Positions 34,126-46,238 of a stretch of DNA of 64,000 nucleotides are shown here, in pieces. A program made the position numbers and the translations under genes. Source of the DNA: Candolleomyces eurysporus (Eukaryota > Basidiomycota > Agaricomycetes > Agaricales > Psathyrellaceae); NCBI GenBank assembly GCA_027579435.1, contig JANBPK010000789.1:1-64000 (forward strand), given 5' to 3'. Every line of letters begins with the position of its first letter. The first letter of the stretch is position 1. The notes below the pieces were generated by a model, which saw only the letters and a program-made list of their open reading frames with translations, searched no databases and was not told where the DNA came from.

Positions 34126-34655
34126 GAAGTTAACGGTTACCTCCCCAGCATATCTCGTCCCACACGTTGCGTGGGTCGTTCACCTTTGCGGCGCGGCCGA
34201 GTGGGATTCTCGAGCGACGTATACGGAGGCACCTGATCGTGGCAGCCCCAGATGTGGGACTCTTTGGTTGTATCATACATATAGATCCAGGCCTCGTCGT
34301 TCCCCCTTCAGTGTTAACATGATAGTACTTCTGTACGGTAATGAAGTTCGTGCCACCAGTTCTCCTGCAAACGGCTTCGGACGCTTTGATGGTCATACAT
34401 GCCCAGTACACGTGGGAATATGCGGACAACACGACTTCGTCTGGACCATCGTCTGTTCTGAACGGATAGCACAGGTTTAGCCCCGAGGTTGGTACATTAA
34501 TCAAATCTCTCTTACTACTGGGCTGACCTATGGGTAGAATACGCTTCGGATTGTCGAATGTCGTCGAGAAGCCTCCCAGGTGAGCCCTGTCTAAATCCGT
34601 TGTACGGCAGAATACTCAGAGTGGCGTAGCACAGGTCTCAAACTCGCTTGCACCA

Positions 34656-36297
34656 TTGAGAAGTGCGCTAGGGCCCATTCGACACGTTCCAGATGATGTT
34701 TTGCAAGAAATATTCATCTGGTGTACGTCTGCGAGCCTGGGCCCCTGGAAAACCACATTCTCCCCAAAAGCCGCGCCAATCCTCCTCACACACGTCTGCA
34801 AACACTGGGAACGCGTTGCTAGCGATCTTTCTCCCCTCTGGAGCTCCCTGAGAGTGGAAATATCCGAGGAAGACTGCACTCGAGGGGCGATCCAAGTTTT
34901 GGGAAGGTGGCTTGCGCGATCGAGGCGTGTTGACCTTCAAATCGTAATCAGGCCCCCTCCTTCTCCACCACTCACAACTGAAATGATTCATTCTGCCATT
35001 TCCCGAGGATCCATTCCCGAAGTTTTCTGGACCATCCCTCGACAGGACCCAGGAACACAGCGTCGTCTGGCCCCGAAATCACGGTGTAAACCGGTGTCGA
35101 ACTTCACGTATAGTCTTTCGAAACCGTTCAACAAACTCCTGACCGGATTCACTCTCAAAGCAGTAGCGTTGAAGGATATCACCGCTCTCCCGAGACGNTT
35201 TTTTCCCAAAACTGGAACGGCTTATCCTCTGTCTCGAAGATCGAACAGAGTTCGAAAATTTTGATTGGATTATGAACGATGAAGTCAAGGCCTTCGCTCA
35301 TTCCCCTGCGTTGACGCACGTCGCTCTCAAGAGACCATTTCGGAACGCCGAAACAGACCACATTCAACTCCCATGGAAACAGCTTACGCATTTCGTCGAA
35401 GGCAGCCTGCACACCAATTCCGCTCGATACTTCCTCACCACCTACCTACCCATGGCTACTCAGCTTCGGTTCCTCGCCCTTACTCTATCCGTCGCAGATT
35501 TCGATGACTACGCAAACCGATGGAGTTCATTCCCAAGTACCACAATGCCGAACCTTGAGGGCCTTTCAATCGACTCGACTGTTGGTGGTGTTATCGCTGG
35601 CTGCCCTTGGTTCCTTACCAAGTTCAATTTTCCCAACCTGAGGTCGCTAAGGCTCAGTGGGTTGGGACTCGATTTTGAGTCTCTCGACATGGTGGGTGCG
35701 AACCATCCTCCAGCGGAAATTCTGTTGGACAAGCTGAGAGGTTTCACCCGTCTTCAATACCTATCCCTTATCTTCCCCGGAGTATTGAATGGGCGCACTC
35801 TCAAGCAAATACTCGATGCCACTCCGCATGTCACGGTACTCGACACCCCTGTTTTCCTGCATTTTCCGAAGGTCTTGCTGGCATTAACTGGTGGCTTCAA
35901 TGCCGAAGCAGACGACACTCGACCCGCGCAGATTCTCCTACCTCGACTCCAAAAACTTGTCCTGACAGTGCAATCTGTCGAAATCGGACCTTTGGTTATT
36001 TGGAGGGACCGGCATCCAATCGAACCCGATTTGCTGGTGCCTTTCGCCAGGTCCAGAATTGGATCTAACCTCGAAACCTCGTTGAAGAAAATATCGCTCT
36101 GCAACTTGCACCCCGAGGACGTAGATGAAGAAGATGCGTTGATGGAGGCGGTAAGGACGTTACGTGAAGAGGGTTTGGAGGTAGAGATCAATATGGAGGA
36201 CGAGAGTAGGCGAGGAATGCGTCCAGAGTGTGCGACTTTTCCTCGGTGGGTGGAAAGGGATCCGGACACGAAGGATTGGCTCTCTATGTTTGTATGA
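34656..36297 (+). CDS. F-box protein 1
   Basis: Probable substrate adaptor of an SCF ubiquitin ligase. The F-box reads GPIRHVPDDVLQEIFIWC, then AAPILLTHVCKHWERVASDL, followed by SPLWSSLRVEI and a long leucine-rich region with the usual fungal spacing (LERLILCLED, LTHVALKRPF, LRFLALTLSV, LRSLRLSGLG, LQYLSLIF). The C-terminus is acidic and ends with the common WVERDPDTKDW motif before TGA. The frame changes once, at the N at 35199 beside a T run; a one-base error there restores a continuous protein. The true start is not clear: the frame is open upstream of 34656 without a convincing ATG, so a short first exon is likely, as in F-box genes 2 and 3. Confidence 0.82.
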
Positions 36298-37810
36298 AAA
36301 AAATGTCTAGATGAGGGATGCCTTTAATTTGCGGCGATGACTGAACTGGAGACTTATCGAATGGAGACAGTAATAGGAGATGGACTGCGAGGGTGTTTGC
36401 ACCACCTGTTGCATCAGGTCTCGTTTTAATTGAGAAATGCAGATATCTATCGCCGTTCTGGGCAGCTTGAGATCAGCTTAGGGTGTACTTGAGCGAAAAA
36501 GAGCCACGCTCAGAATGACCCGGGAGGAGATGAAACTGGCTGATATTGTGAGAGTCAACGGGTTCTTGGGCATATCCATCCCGATTGAAGCGGTTTATGG
36601 GCATCAAAAAGGTCAGGAGGAAAGGGTCCACTATGTGACAACCAGAATCGTCGGTCGGTATGTCAAACAGTCTATCTTAGAATCCTATCGAAATATCCAA
36701 TTGCAGCCTAGTACGCTTGCCCAGAGCTCTTTGAGAAGCTCTCGACAGCGAGGGATTTGATCTTGAATGATGGACAGCTCCTTTACATACTCGTTCCCAG
36801 TCTTTCGCAGTCTCCGAATCTCGTCGTCGATGAGAAGCTGAGGCTGCGACGGTGATGGCTTCCAAGGTTGGCCAGAGACGATTTGGGAGCCTAGATCGCC
36901 GACTCTTTCATCGACGTATCGAGGAGGTCTTCCAGCGCTATTTGANNCGCTNTATATGTCGGTATCATGACGGTTGTCTGAAGAACCTTATGGTGGTCAA
37001 AGGAGGAGTTGGCAATGGTATCAGATAACGTGAGATGCCTCGCTTTATTTCAAGATTACGATCTTTTACAACAGATCTGCGCGCCAAACCAGCCATCGAG
37101 TCCAGCTACCTGTCCTGGTTTCAGACACTAGGTAGTAGGTTGGTGGCGGTCCCAGTCAGAGACTCAGTCACTTTCCACACTGCTCAGATCTCTCCTCAGT
37201 GAACTAAGAGCTCAAACTTGCCACGAGTCCTAGTTCGCCTCACAGAGGTGTGTGAATTGATTCTCCGAGATGCTGATCTGCATAAGACAGAGGCTATGCC
37301 CCAATTGTATGGTGTTGTTCTTTTACCTAGTATCTTATCAATATCATACACCGTTACTGACTTTTTAACATCGTTACCATTCAGCTCTTGAACGGCCACG
37401 CGACACATCTGGGAGGGTATCCATGGACGCGGTGTTATGATTGAGTTCAAGAGAAGCAGTGTCAGACGAAAGCAGTAACGGACACAATGACTATGATTGT
37501 GATAAGTGGTGCGAGATCATTCCATGATTGACGCCGGATGAATTGTACAATGTGCTTACTTTGGAGAAGGTTTCGATACGTTAGACCCAGTTTATAACAA
37601 TTAATAGCCATGAAACGCGATTGAGACCATCCAATTACTATATCTAACTTTCAGCGAAACCCTTCGCATCCCTTCCATCGCGCTCCTTTGTTCCTCTATG
37701 GGTAGAATAGCGCTATTTTGAGGCTCGAGGGCCTGTCGTTCATAAAGGAGACCTCCACGCACCGGCTCTTCACAGAACAGTTCATTCTTCTATTCCTCCC
37801 ATTTCAGAGC
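36298..37810. other. Spacer with the left edge of the seven-TM block
   Basis: From about 36396 the sequence is repeated directly at 43658 onwards. An F-box relic lies inside. Otherwise this is the long upstream region of the first seven-TM gene. Confidence 0.5.
36710..36870 (-). pseudogene. F-box gene N-terminal relic
   Basis: The minus strand reads DDEIRRLRKTGNEYVKELS, then IQDQIPRCRELLKEL. These align with the coiled-coil start of F-box genes 2 and 3 (AEVLVLRKSRDEYAAELS, then QIRRCREQLKEL). No F-box follows it. A more decayed version is in the repeated block at about 43980-44100. Confidence 0.72.
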
Positions 37811-39024
37811 ATGGCTGAGCTCGATGCTGAGTACCTCGCCCGGGTCGGTGTCAAATCTATGTTTGCAAATCTTTGTCTGAGTCTCGTCGTCGTTGGTGTG
37901 CTCTGTTACTTCCCGTCACTCTTTCAGGTGAATGATGGGCTAACGACGAACCAGGTATTCACCTTTTCATGGCCATCTACGGTCTTTCCGTCTTTCTTGA
38001 AACCCGAGGCGACTTGAGGAAAGGAAGGCGTCTCTACATTGTGATAAGCTTCATAATCACGGGACTAGCAATCCTAAACGCCTCGCTGGAAGCCGGCTGG
38101 ATGTTCAAGTTGATATTTGAAGCTACTTCCCCTCTGGACTATTTTGATAAATTATTCGATTCGCTCAACAGCTGGGAGCAGCACGCAAGCTCCGCGTCCA
38201 TAACCGCTATGGTATTTATTGCAGATTCTATGATGGTAGGTGCTTCCGCGCTTTGTAGCCTCATGCTCAGGATGCTCACTGTGNCTTGGCAATAGGTGTA
38301 CCGCTGCTACATAATATGCAAAGATCGCTGGTGGCTATCCATTCCACCCAGCATCACCTGCCTTACCGCCCTAGGTAAGCAAACTTGGTGGTGTATTGGG
38401 ATGCATCCATAATTCCCCTTCATCTAGCGCTAGGTATCTTTGATGGATCCAGAAAAATCCCCAACGTTCTCAATGACATTATCCGATACACATCCACTGT
38501 TACAATCCTCACCGTTGCGACCAACGTTATGGTCACCAGTATGATATCTTTCCACCTGATCCGTGCTCGCCGCGGTCTATCGAAGGTACTTCCGTCGAGG
38601 GACCTAAAGCTTTACACCGGTGTCGTGGCACTCCTCCTTGAATCGGCCCTTCCTCTCTCCATCTTCGGAGTCATTTATGCAACGATGATCTCGTGTAGTC
38701 CTAAACAGACAAACGGTGCAAAAGCAGCCTACTCTTCATTTTCCTTCGTCGTGCCGTTTCTTTTCTATGCCTTTACTGTGGGTCTTCACTTGGATATCCC
38801 CTTGGGTTAAGGCTGATTTCTCCGCGTCATAGGCATTATCCCCACAGATGATTATCTTTAAAGTGACAACAGGTCGCTCATGGGCTTCTCAATTCCCGAG
38901 AGTAGACGAGCAAGGCCGCCTATCAAACGGTATTGTGTTCGCACCGCCAGCAACGGATTCATCTTTCGTGCAGTCGGTTATAAATCGTGATTTAGGAAGG
39001 GAGTCGGGCAGGGAAGAGACGTAG
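37811..39024 (+). CDS. Seven-transmembrane protein of an Agaricomycete family, copy 1
   Basis: Integral membrane protein of 321 residues; function unknown, topology receptor-like. Five exons: 37811-37895, 37955-38235, 38296-38374, 38434-38777 and 38848-39024. They total 966 bp, and the exon lengths match copy 2 exactly. Hydrophobic segments in order: FANLCLSLVVVG plus IHLFMAIYGLSVFL, LYIVISFIITGLAILNA, ITAMVFIADSMMVYRCYI, WLSIPPSITCLTALG, VTILTVATNVMVTSMISFHL, LLLESALPLSIFGVIYA and SFVVPFLFYAF. The YRCYIICKDRWW motif after TM3 is typical of this family. The cytoplasmic tail (MIIFKVTTGRSW, then INRDLGRESGREET) is encoded by the last exon. An N at 38284 is inside intron 2. Confidence 0.83.
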
Positions 39025-40822
39025 AGTTGGGGATGAGCAGATCGAGAGTTTTGAGGTTTGTACTATGTAAGATTTTTGTAACCACTCGGATATATACAGT
39101 CACCCATGACTCAAAGTGGGTCTGTCTGCCTCCTATCGGGTCGGTGCTATTGTCACATACGCGTTACGCGTTACAGTTCGATCGACACTAGAATCTCTTT
39201 TCTTCCTCCCTTCCACCACCTGCAAGTCTTTGCAGAGTTTCTGCTTCGATAAATGCTGCCAGTCGTGCTACCAGGCTTTCGGCTGGTGCATACGGATGAC
39301 CACTGGCACGCTTGACTTGAGTACTATTAATTGATCTCACGTTCAATTGACCATCATAAGGGCGAAATCTTTTTTTTGATGCACGCCGTTCATTCTTTCT
39401 CTTAGCTCAAGCGCAGCCCAAGATGCGGAGGGCGAAGGAAGGTCGAAAGAAACTTGAAGCTTGGAGTCGGAGTTGATTGAAATTTCGGATATACCTATAC
39501 ACTGGATCGTTATTGCTTCACTATTGCTTACTCGTTCCACCTGTATAATTTGACTTCGTTCTGCTTCAAAAATAGTGCCAATCGACGATGAGGTTAACGA
39601 ACAAGGATGAGGATAACTCCTCACATCTTCAATAATTTAGTCCGTGCACCTTTCGGGTCTTTTGCCTTCACAGGATTTCGAAAAGTCCTGCAATTGTCCC
39701 AGTTACCCGGATTAGGGAACTTGCGTCGCTGCGATTTAGGAAGTGGATAAGTACGCAGCAACTGCACCAGCTTAAGGGCTTAACATCCCAATAAGGAACA
39801 ACTGGTTTCCACTCTCACTCAGTCGACTCCAAGTTGTGGGATACCAGTTCAGATTGCGAAGCGGACGGCCGCATCCGTCAACCTGTCACTGCTGGTTTGG
39901 TTCTTCTTTTCATCCACTAATCGTAGGGAGGATTGTTCTCTAGGGTGTGTATGTATCATGGTCTGAAGCTGATACTCTGATTAGAATCTAGTGCGAATAT
40001 AGCTGAAAATCAGACGTAATTGAAGAAAGCGAGATCATTGAATCGTACTCGAGGTCACCGTAGGTTTATGAAGGCTGAAACGATTGGCTTACTGGAGTAG
40101 CTTAGCATGTGCTACAAGTAGTTTTTCGGTCGCCTCATCAAAGCTCCAGCACGCGTGGACTTCTGACCTGTAGTTATTGCAATTTGAACACTCGCCGTTC
40201 GGTAGAGATAAAAGCGGCAAAGTCATGCCTTCGGCCACATAGAGCTGTCACGCTCCTCTGTATTGCCAGTAAACCAGACTTGCGAGATTTAGTGAAAAAC
40301 CGCCACCCAGAGTCCAACGGTTCCTTTCGCTTTTCCTTCAGTACGAACGATCTCGAAAATGCTCTATCAAGCACCTCCCAGCTATCTCAACGGTAAGAAA
40401 ATGGCGCAGAGCTCTGACTCCAATGTTCGAACGTTTGCTCACTCTTCATGAGGCCCTCCTTCGCCATGGATTCCGACGGCTGATCACAGGTGATAATGGA
40501 CATGATTCGTCGACCAATTGTTCAGAGTTGACCGACAAGATTAGCCCTTAGGTTATATGCATTCAGAACTTCACATGTCTTCCCGCAGATTTCAATTGTC
40601 CAAAGGATCGCGCCTTGGATAGGGCTTGGCTCTAGAGTCTCGCAGTCATCGGTCATCGTTAAATATCAAACTTGAGCAGGGAAATTCACGAAGCTTGCTA
40701 AGACCCGGAGCTCAGGAGTTGGGAACCTCTCTTGAAAAGATAACGAAATAGTTCGGAAATCGACACATGTGCTTCTGACGAAGCCACAGACATCTAACAC
40801 AGGTAACAACCCGAGATGAAGA
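39025..40822. other. 3' part of the seven-TM block, then inverted GMC flank
   Basis: Up to about 39384 this is the end of direct repeat 1. From 39385 it is the inverted copy of the GMC-A 3' flank. No gene called; a short minus frame at 39170-39340 recurs in repeat 2. Confidence 0.55.
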
Positions 40823-43122
40823 TCACCAAGCGTCTCGTATGAGATCCGCCGCTCGCTCAGCTAGGATGTACACCGCAGCCTGGGTATGCGCAGTCAAAAC
40901 ATATGGCTAGTAAGAAACTCTCGTTGGTGAGAAGTAATTGTGCTTAATATATCGAGCCACTCACGAAAACAGATGCGTCCACGATTCGAATTCCAGTCGC
41001 TCCTTTCAACTTCAGCTCATGATCCACAACCCCTCGCTTCGATTTTTTGGAGGACATCGAAGCCGTTCCAACGGGGTGCAAGAAGGTAAAAGCACTGTCG
41101 CGTATGATCTTTTCAAATTCTTCGTCGGATAAATTATCTGGATCTGGGCCCCGGAATCCTGTAATGTACCCATCCCACGCGGCACTTGAGTAGAACTTCT
41201 TCAAAATGCGTATACCTTCCTTAAGAGCGGCCATATCAAAAGGGTGTGACAGGAGACCGAGGTCGATGAGAGGATTGTCGAAAGGATTCTTAGAACGAAG
41301 TTTGACCGAGCCGCCTGATCGGAAATCGAAGCTTTGAGCCAGGTGTAATAATACGAAATAGCAGACCCACTGACGCGAATGTGGAGTCAAGAGGCAAAAG
41401 CTTCCACCTGGTCCTGACTACAACATCAACCCCCACGTTAGCCTGCGGGACACTGGGACGCGTAAAGGCAACTTACGCCAAGAGGCATCTCAATGTGCGG
41501 AGACGTGGGGCCTGTGGACGGATCCTTAAACTCTTTGAATATGGAGGAGTCAGGCTGGAACCTTGACCAAAGTATCTGGTGGGTGAACCTCTCGGTCAAG
41601 GGACCCGTCCTATTTTGTTGCCACATGGCCAACGCGGCAGTTTCGTCGATACTAGTCAATCGAGGTCAGGACAGATAGAGCGAAAACATGATGCCCATCA
41701 ATGTATGTTGGAACGTACGTAGTGGTATTTGGAGGAATCACCGTCCACGCAACATTAGTAGCGACATGGTCAGTCAAACCTTGCCCTACATCCGGCAGAT
41801 TGAGGAGCGGAGGGATGCCCAGAGCTTCCAGCTCCGTTTTGTTGCCAATACCGGAATTGAGAAGGACCTGAGGCGTTCCAATCACTCCTCCTGAAAGTAT
41901 GATCTCCTTCGCGGCGCTTAAGATTCTGGTCGATCCTGCCAACATGTCAATCCAGTCAAAACACATGCGTAATATCTGAGAAACACTAACCTCCTCTTCG
42001 AGGAGCAATTTCAATTGATCGAATGTCAAGCGACCGGCTTGATGCCTTGACTGGAAGCAAGCGAGTGATGTATGTGTTCAACAGAATCGTCAGGTTTGGC
42101 CTCTCGCGAACATCAGATCCCAAATATGCGGTAGCAGCGCTGCTGCGTTCTCCGTTGCCGATTGTGGATTGCATCCAAGCTACGTGCATTAGAAATGATG
42201 TTACTGCAAGTAGAGTAGGAGCTCACTGATTCCGATCGGCTTCCCCGCATTCGGATCCAGAATCACTGGGAACTCTTTTTGTAGCTCGGCGTTTCGGGCC
42301 GTACGATTGTCATGGTCGGTAGGACCATTCCAAGGGAGTGAAACGGAGACTTTGCCTTTGTATCCATGCACGCTGGGATCGAACTGGCCTGAGGGATCAC
42401 GACCGCCAGCTGGTTGGACCCATTGTTCGTGCTGAAGATGCCACCACATCTGTCATCCCTGTGTTCCATAACGCGACTTAATCACTCACGCGCTTGATAT
42501 AAGGCCAGAGGGCTTTCCAGCTCCACCCTGGATCACCAGTTACCCGACCCCAATTATCAAAATCGTCGGCTGAGCCTCTGGTGTATACCATCCCATCTAA
42601 GGTACAACGTGAGAAAAGCCGATAGGCGTAGAAAAAGATAGACCTACTGATAGAACTACTTCCGCCAAGAACATGGCCTCGGGGAACAGCGAGTGTTCTA
42701 CCGTTCAGGCCCGGCTGGGGTGTTGAGATGTAAGGCCAATCATATTGAGCATTATCCCTTCGAGGACCCCAGGCTGGAATGATGAGCTCGATAACGCCCG
42801 CGTTGCTAGTATAGCAAGTCTTTGAGCGGAACACGTTCTCAATCAATCAGGGACCTACTCTGGGCCAGCTTCAACAAGAAGAACATTGAACCTGCGATTT
42901 TCGCTGAGCCTGCTGGCGATCACGGACCCTGCAGTTCCCCCTACAATCGCGGATGAGCGAGAGAGGATGTATAGTATGACACCGAAGAAGCTCACCGCCC
43001 GCAACGATGAAATCGAAGGGTTTGGTGGTGGTGGGGAGTTCTTCGATGCTCTGATAGACCTTTGCCTGCGCACCAGCAACGGCGTAAAGAAGGAATGTTA
43101 CGGCACAGATAAGTCGCTTCAT
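40823..43122 (-). CDS. Secreted GMC oxidoreductase, copy D
   Basis: Near twin of copy A with the same exons. The signal peptide is MKRLICAVTFLLYAVAGAQA. Signature 1 is [13 protein letters not shown] (copy A has Thr instead of this Pro) and signature 2 is [17 protein letters not shown]. The catalytic histidines are HPVGTASM and AHTQ in the last exon. It ends LIRDAW, TGA at 40823-40825. All exons I followed are open, so I take it as functional. Unlike pairs A-C it has no HNH neighbour: the duplicated block ends where the HNH gene would begin. Confidence 0.87.
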
Positions 43123-43164
43123 GACGAGCTTTCGCAGCGTTGAAGTCACTTCTGTCCACGGCTC

Positions 43165-43172
43165 CTTTTATA
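43165..43172 (-). promoter_or_regulatory. TATA box of GMC copy D
   Basis: TATAAAAG on the minus strand, 43 bp before the ATG at 43122, identical to copy A. Confidence 0.65.
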
Positions 43173-43979
43173 CCTAGGATTCGGAAGCCGAGCGGAGATT
43201 TCTCTGACCGTTTCGGAAGACATTGAGGATGGAACAGTGTGAAAAAATCGGTGGTTTCGTTATAATTCGCCTGATGCATTGAGCCGCACAATCACGCGAC
43301 CACGCGACCGCTCAGTTGAACTTGCAGCCCCGTGCAAGCGGCCATGTCGGAGATCGCGTTGTCGACATGTATTGGTGCGTGCTTGATGTTAACGACGCTG
43401 CCAAACTGAGCAATTAAATTTTGCCGACCGAACGGCTTCATTTCTCTACCCACATCATTTCAAGTCGACGTAAGGCGTTCATGAAGCTTGCGAACAGTGG
43501 GCTACAACCTGCAGTTTAGACTCGATATTGCTCCTCGGGATCTCTTCCCATTGCTGGAGTTTGCCTCAAGTGCTTCTTTCCAGGAACTAGCTATTTCCCA
43601 ATCTACTGGTCGAGTACCTCGAAGCCTGAGATGAACTGCGAGCTTCCATAGTCGGCCTTTGCACCACCTGTTGCATTGGGTCTAGTTTTAATCGAAAGCA
43701 CAAATATCTATCACCGTTCTCGGCAGCTCGAGGTCAGCGTACGGTGTACCTGGGCGAAAATGAGCGACGCTCATAGTGACCCGGGAGGGGATGAACTGAA
43801 TGAGATTGTGAGGGTCGACCCGGGGTTCTTGGGCATCCCCGTCCCAATCGAAGCGGCTTACGGGCGTCAAGAAGGTCAAAAGGAAAGGGACCACTGCATG
43901 ACAATCAGAATCGCCAGTCGGCATCCTGAGCGGGTTATCGTAGAATTCTAATTCTATCGAAATGTCCGATTCCAGCGTA

Positions 43980-44100
43980 GTACGGTTGCCTCGAGCTATC
44001 TTAGAAGCTCTCGAGTTGATCTTGAATGACCGGCATCTCCTTTACAACTCGTTCCGAGGCTCTCGCAGTCTGCGACTGAGACGGCGATGGCTTACAATAT
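43980..44100 (-). pseudogene. Decayed F-box N-terminal relic (copy in block 2)
   Basis: Aligns with the relic at 36710-36870 but with more indels; only VIQDQLES and nearby residues are still readable. Its presence in both blocks shows that the relic predates their duplication. Confidence 0.55.
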
Positions 44101-45027
44101 TGGCCTTCGACAATTTGGCAGGGAGGCTAGATCCCCGANTTTTTTCATCGACGTATCGAGGAGGTCTATCAGCCCTATTCGCTCGCTGTATATGTCGGTA
44201 TCATGACGGTTGTTCTGAAGAACATTGTGGTCAAAGGAGAAGCTGACAATGGTATCAGATAACGTGAGATGCCTCGCTTTATTCGAGATCACGCCCTTTT
44301 ACGGTAGATCTGTGCACCAAACCGAGACATCAAGTCCAGTTACCTTGTCCTGGCTTCGGACACCAGGTAGGTAGGTAGTGGTTACAGTCAGGGACGGTCA
44401 CTTTCCACACTACTCAGATCTCTCCTCAGTGAACTAAGAGCTCAGAGTTACCATGATTCGTAGATAGTTCGCCTCACAGAGGTGTGAATCGATTCTCTGA
44501 GATGCTGATCTGCGTGCGACAGAGGGTATCCCCAGATTGTATGGTGTTGTTTCTTTACCTAGTATCTTACCGACATCTTACACCATCACTGACTTTTGAC
44601 CTCGTTTCCATACAGCTCTTGAGCGGCTACGCATCTGGGAAGGTATTTGTGGAGCCATCGCGGAGTTATGATTGAGTTCAAGAGAAGCAGTGTCAGACAC
44701 AATGACTATATGACTGTGATAAGTGGGAGATCATTCCATGATTTGCACCGGACGAACTGTGCAATGTCCCCCCTTTGGAAAGGGTTCGATACGTCAGACC
44801 CAGCTTATACCAATTTATGGCCATGAAACGCGATTGAGACTCCAATCACTATATCTAACTATCAGCGAAACCCTTTGCATTCCTTCCATTGCGCTCCTTT
44901 GTTCCTCTATGGGTAGTGGGTAGAATAGCATCATTTGGAAGCTCGAGGACCTGGCTTTAATAAGGGAGAACTCCACGCACTGGCTCTCCACAGAATAGTT
45001 CGTTTTCAATTCCTCCCCTCTCAGAGC

Positions 45028-46238
45028 ATGGCTGAGCTCGATCTTGAGTACCTCACCCGCGTCGATGCCAAATCTATGTTTGGAAATCTTTGTCTGAGTC
45101 TCATCGTAGTTGGTGCGTTCTCTTACTTCCCGTCACTCTTTCGGGTAACGATGGACTAACACCCAGCTAGGTATTCACCTTTTCATGGCCATCTACGGCC
45201 TCTCCGTCTTTCTTGAAACCCGAGATGACTTGAAGAAAGGAAGGCGTCTCTACATTGTGATAAGCTTTATCATCACGGGACTAGCAAGCCTAAACGCCTC
45301 GCTTGAAGCCGCCTGGGTGTTCAAATTAATATTTGAATCTACTTCACCTCTGGACTACCTTGATCATACAGTCGATGCCTTCAACAGCTGGGAGCAGCAC
45401 GCGAGCTTCGCGTCCATAACCGCTATGGTATTTATTGCAGATTCTATGATGGTAGATGCTTCCGCGCTTAGTAGCCTCATGGTCAGAATGCTCACTGTGC
45501 CTTGGCGATAGGTGTACCGCTGCTACATAATATGGAAAGATCACTGGTGGGTCTCCATCCCCCCCACCCTCACCTGCCTTACCGCCCTAGGTAAGCAAAC
45601 TTGATGGTGTTTTGGGATGCATCCATAATCCCCCTTCAACTAGCACTAGGTATCTTTGATGGATATAAGAAAATGCCCAACGTTGCCAATGACAGTGCCC
45701 GATACACATCCGCTGTTACGATTCTCACCGTTTCGACCAACGTTATGGTCACCAGTATGATATTGTTCTACCTGATCCGTGCTCGCCGTGGCCTATCGAA
45801 GGTCCTTCCGTCGAGGGACCTGAAGCTTTACACCGGTGTCGTGGCACTCCTCCTTGAATCGGCCCTCCCTCTCTCCATCTTCGGAATCATGTATGCAACG
45901 GTGATCATGTGTACTCCTAAGGAGACGAACGGTGCAAACGCAGCCTACATTTCATTTTCCTACGTCATGTCGTTTCTCTTCTACGCCTTCACCGTGAGTC
46001 TTCACTTGAATATCCCCTGGGCTGAGGCTGATTTCTCGCTTCAAAGGCACTATCCCCGCAGATGATTATCTTTAAAGTGACAACAGGTCGCTCATGGGTC
46101 TCTCAATTCCCGAGAGTAGACGAACAAGGCGTTCTATCGAATGGTATTGTATTCGCACCGCAGGGAACCGATTCATCCTTCGCACAGTCGGTTATCGATC
46201 GTGATTTAGGAAGGGACTCGGGCAGGGAAGAGACGTAG
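45028..46238 (+). CDS. Seven-transmembrane protein of an Agaricomycete family, copy 2
   Basis: Five exons: 45028-45112, 45171-45451, 45512-45590, 45650-45993 and 46062-46238. Exon lengths are identical to copy 1 (966 bp, 321 residues). The same seven hydrophobic segments are present, for instance LYIVISFIITGLASLNA, SITAMVFIADSMMV and LLLESALPLSIFGIMYA. In this copy the residues after TM3 are YRCYIIWKDHWW, with His replacing an Arg that is conserved in copies 1 and 3. The tail ends IDRDLGRDSGREET. No stop or frameshift was seen, so both direct-repeat copies look coding. Differences from copy 1 are spread over exons and introns. Confidence 0.83.

Larger units (their letters stand above)
33675..34655. 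other. Spacer between GMC copy C and F-box gene 1
   Basis: Contains the promoter of GMC copy C, an HNH relic (33985-34125) and upstream sequence of the F-box gene. A minus frame of 124 codons at 34130-34504 is open but unrecognised. Confidence 0.45.
36396..39384 (+). repeat. Direct repeat block, seven-TM copy 1
   Basis: About 3 kb repeated in the same orientation at 43658-46680. Left edge TTTGCACCACCTGTTGCA; right edge a T run followed by GATGCA. It contains an F-box relic and the whole seven-TM gene. Confidence 0.85.
39385..43626 (-). repeat. Segmental duplication block D (inverted copy of 17131-21382)
   Basis: About 4.24 kb, reverse orientation relative to block A, highly similar throughout, including promoter and non-coding 3' flank. 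It lies exactly between the two direct copies of the seven-TM block, separated from the second by about 31 bp. Confidence 0.85.
43123..45027. other. GMC-D promoter side and left part of seven-TM block 2
   Basis: Holds the inverted promoter segment of GMC-D to 43626, a 31-bp junction, and from 43658 the second direct repeat. A decayed F-box relic lies at about 43980-44100 on the minus strand. Confidence 0.55.

Noticed and set aside
17131..43626. Interpretation of blocks A and D as terminal repeats of one giant transposon
   Set aside because: No transposase or tyrosine recombinase gene between them, no target duplication seen, and the interior contains housekeeping genes such as HUL5.
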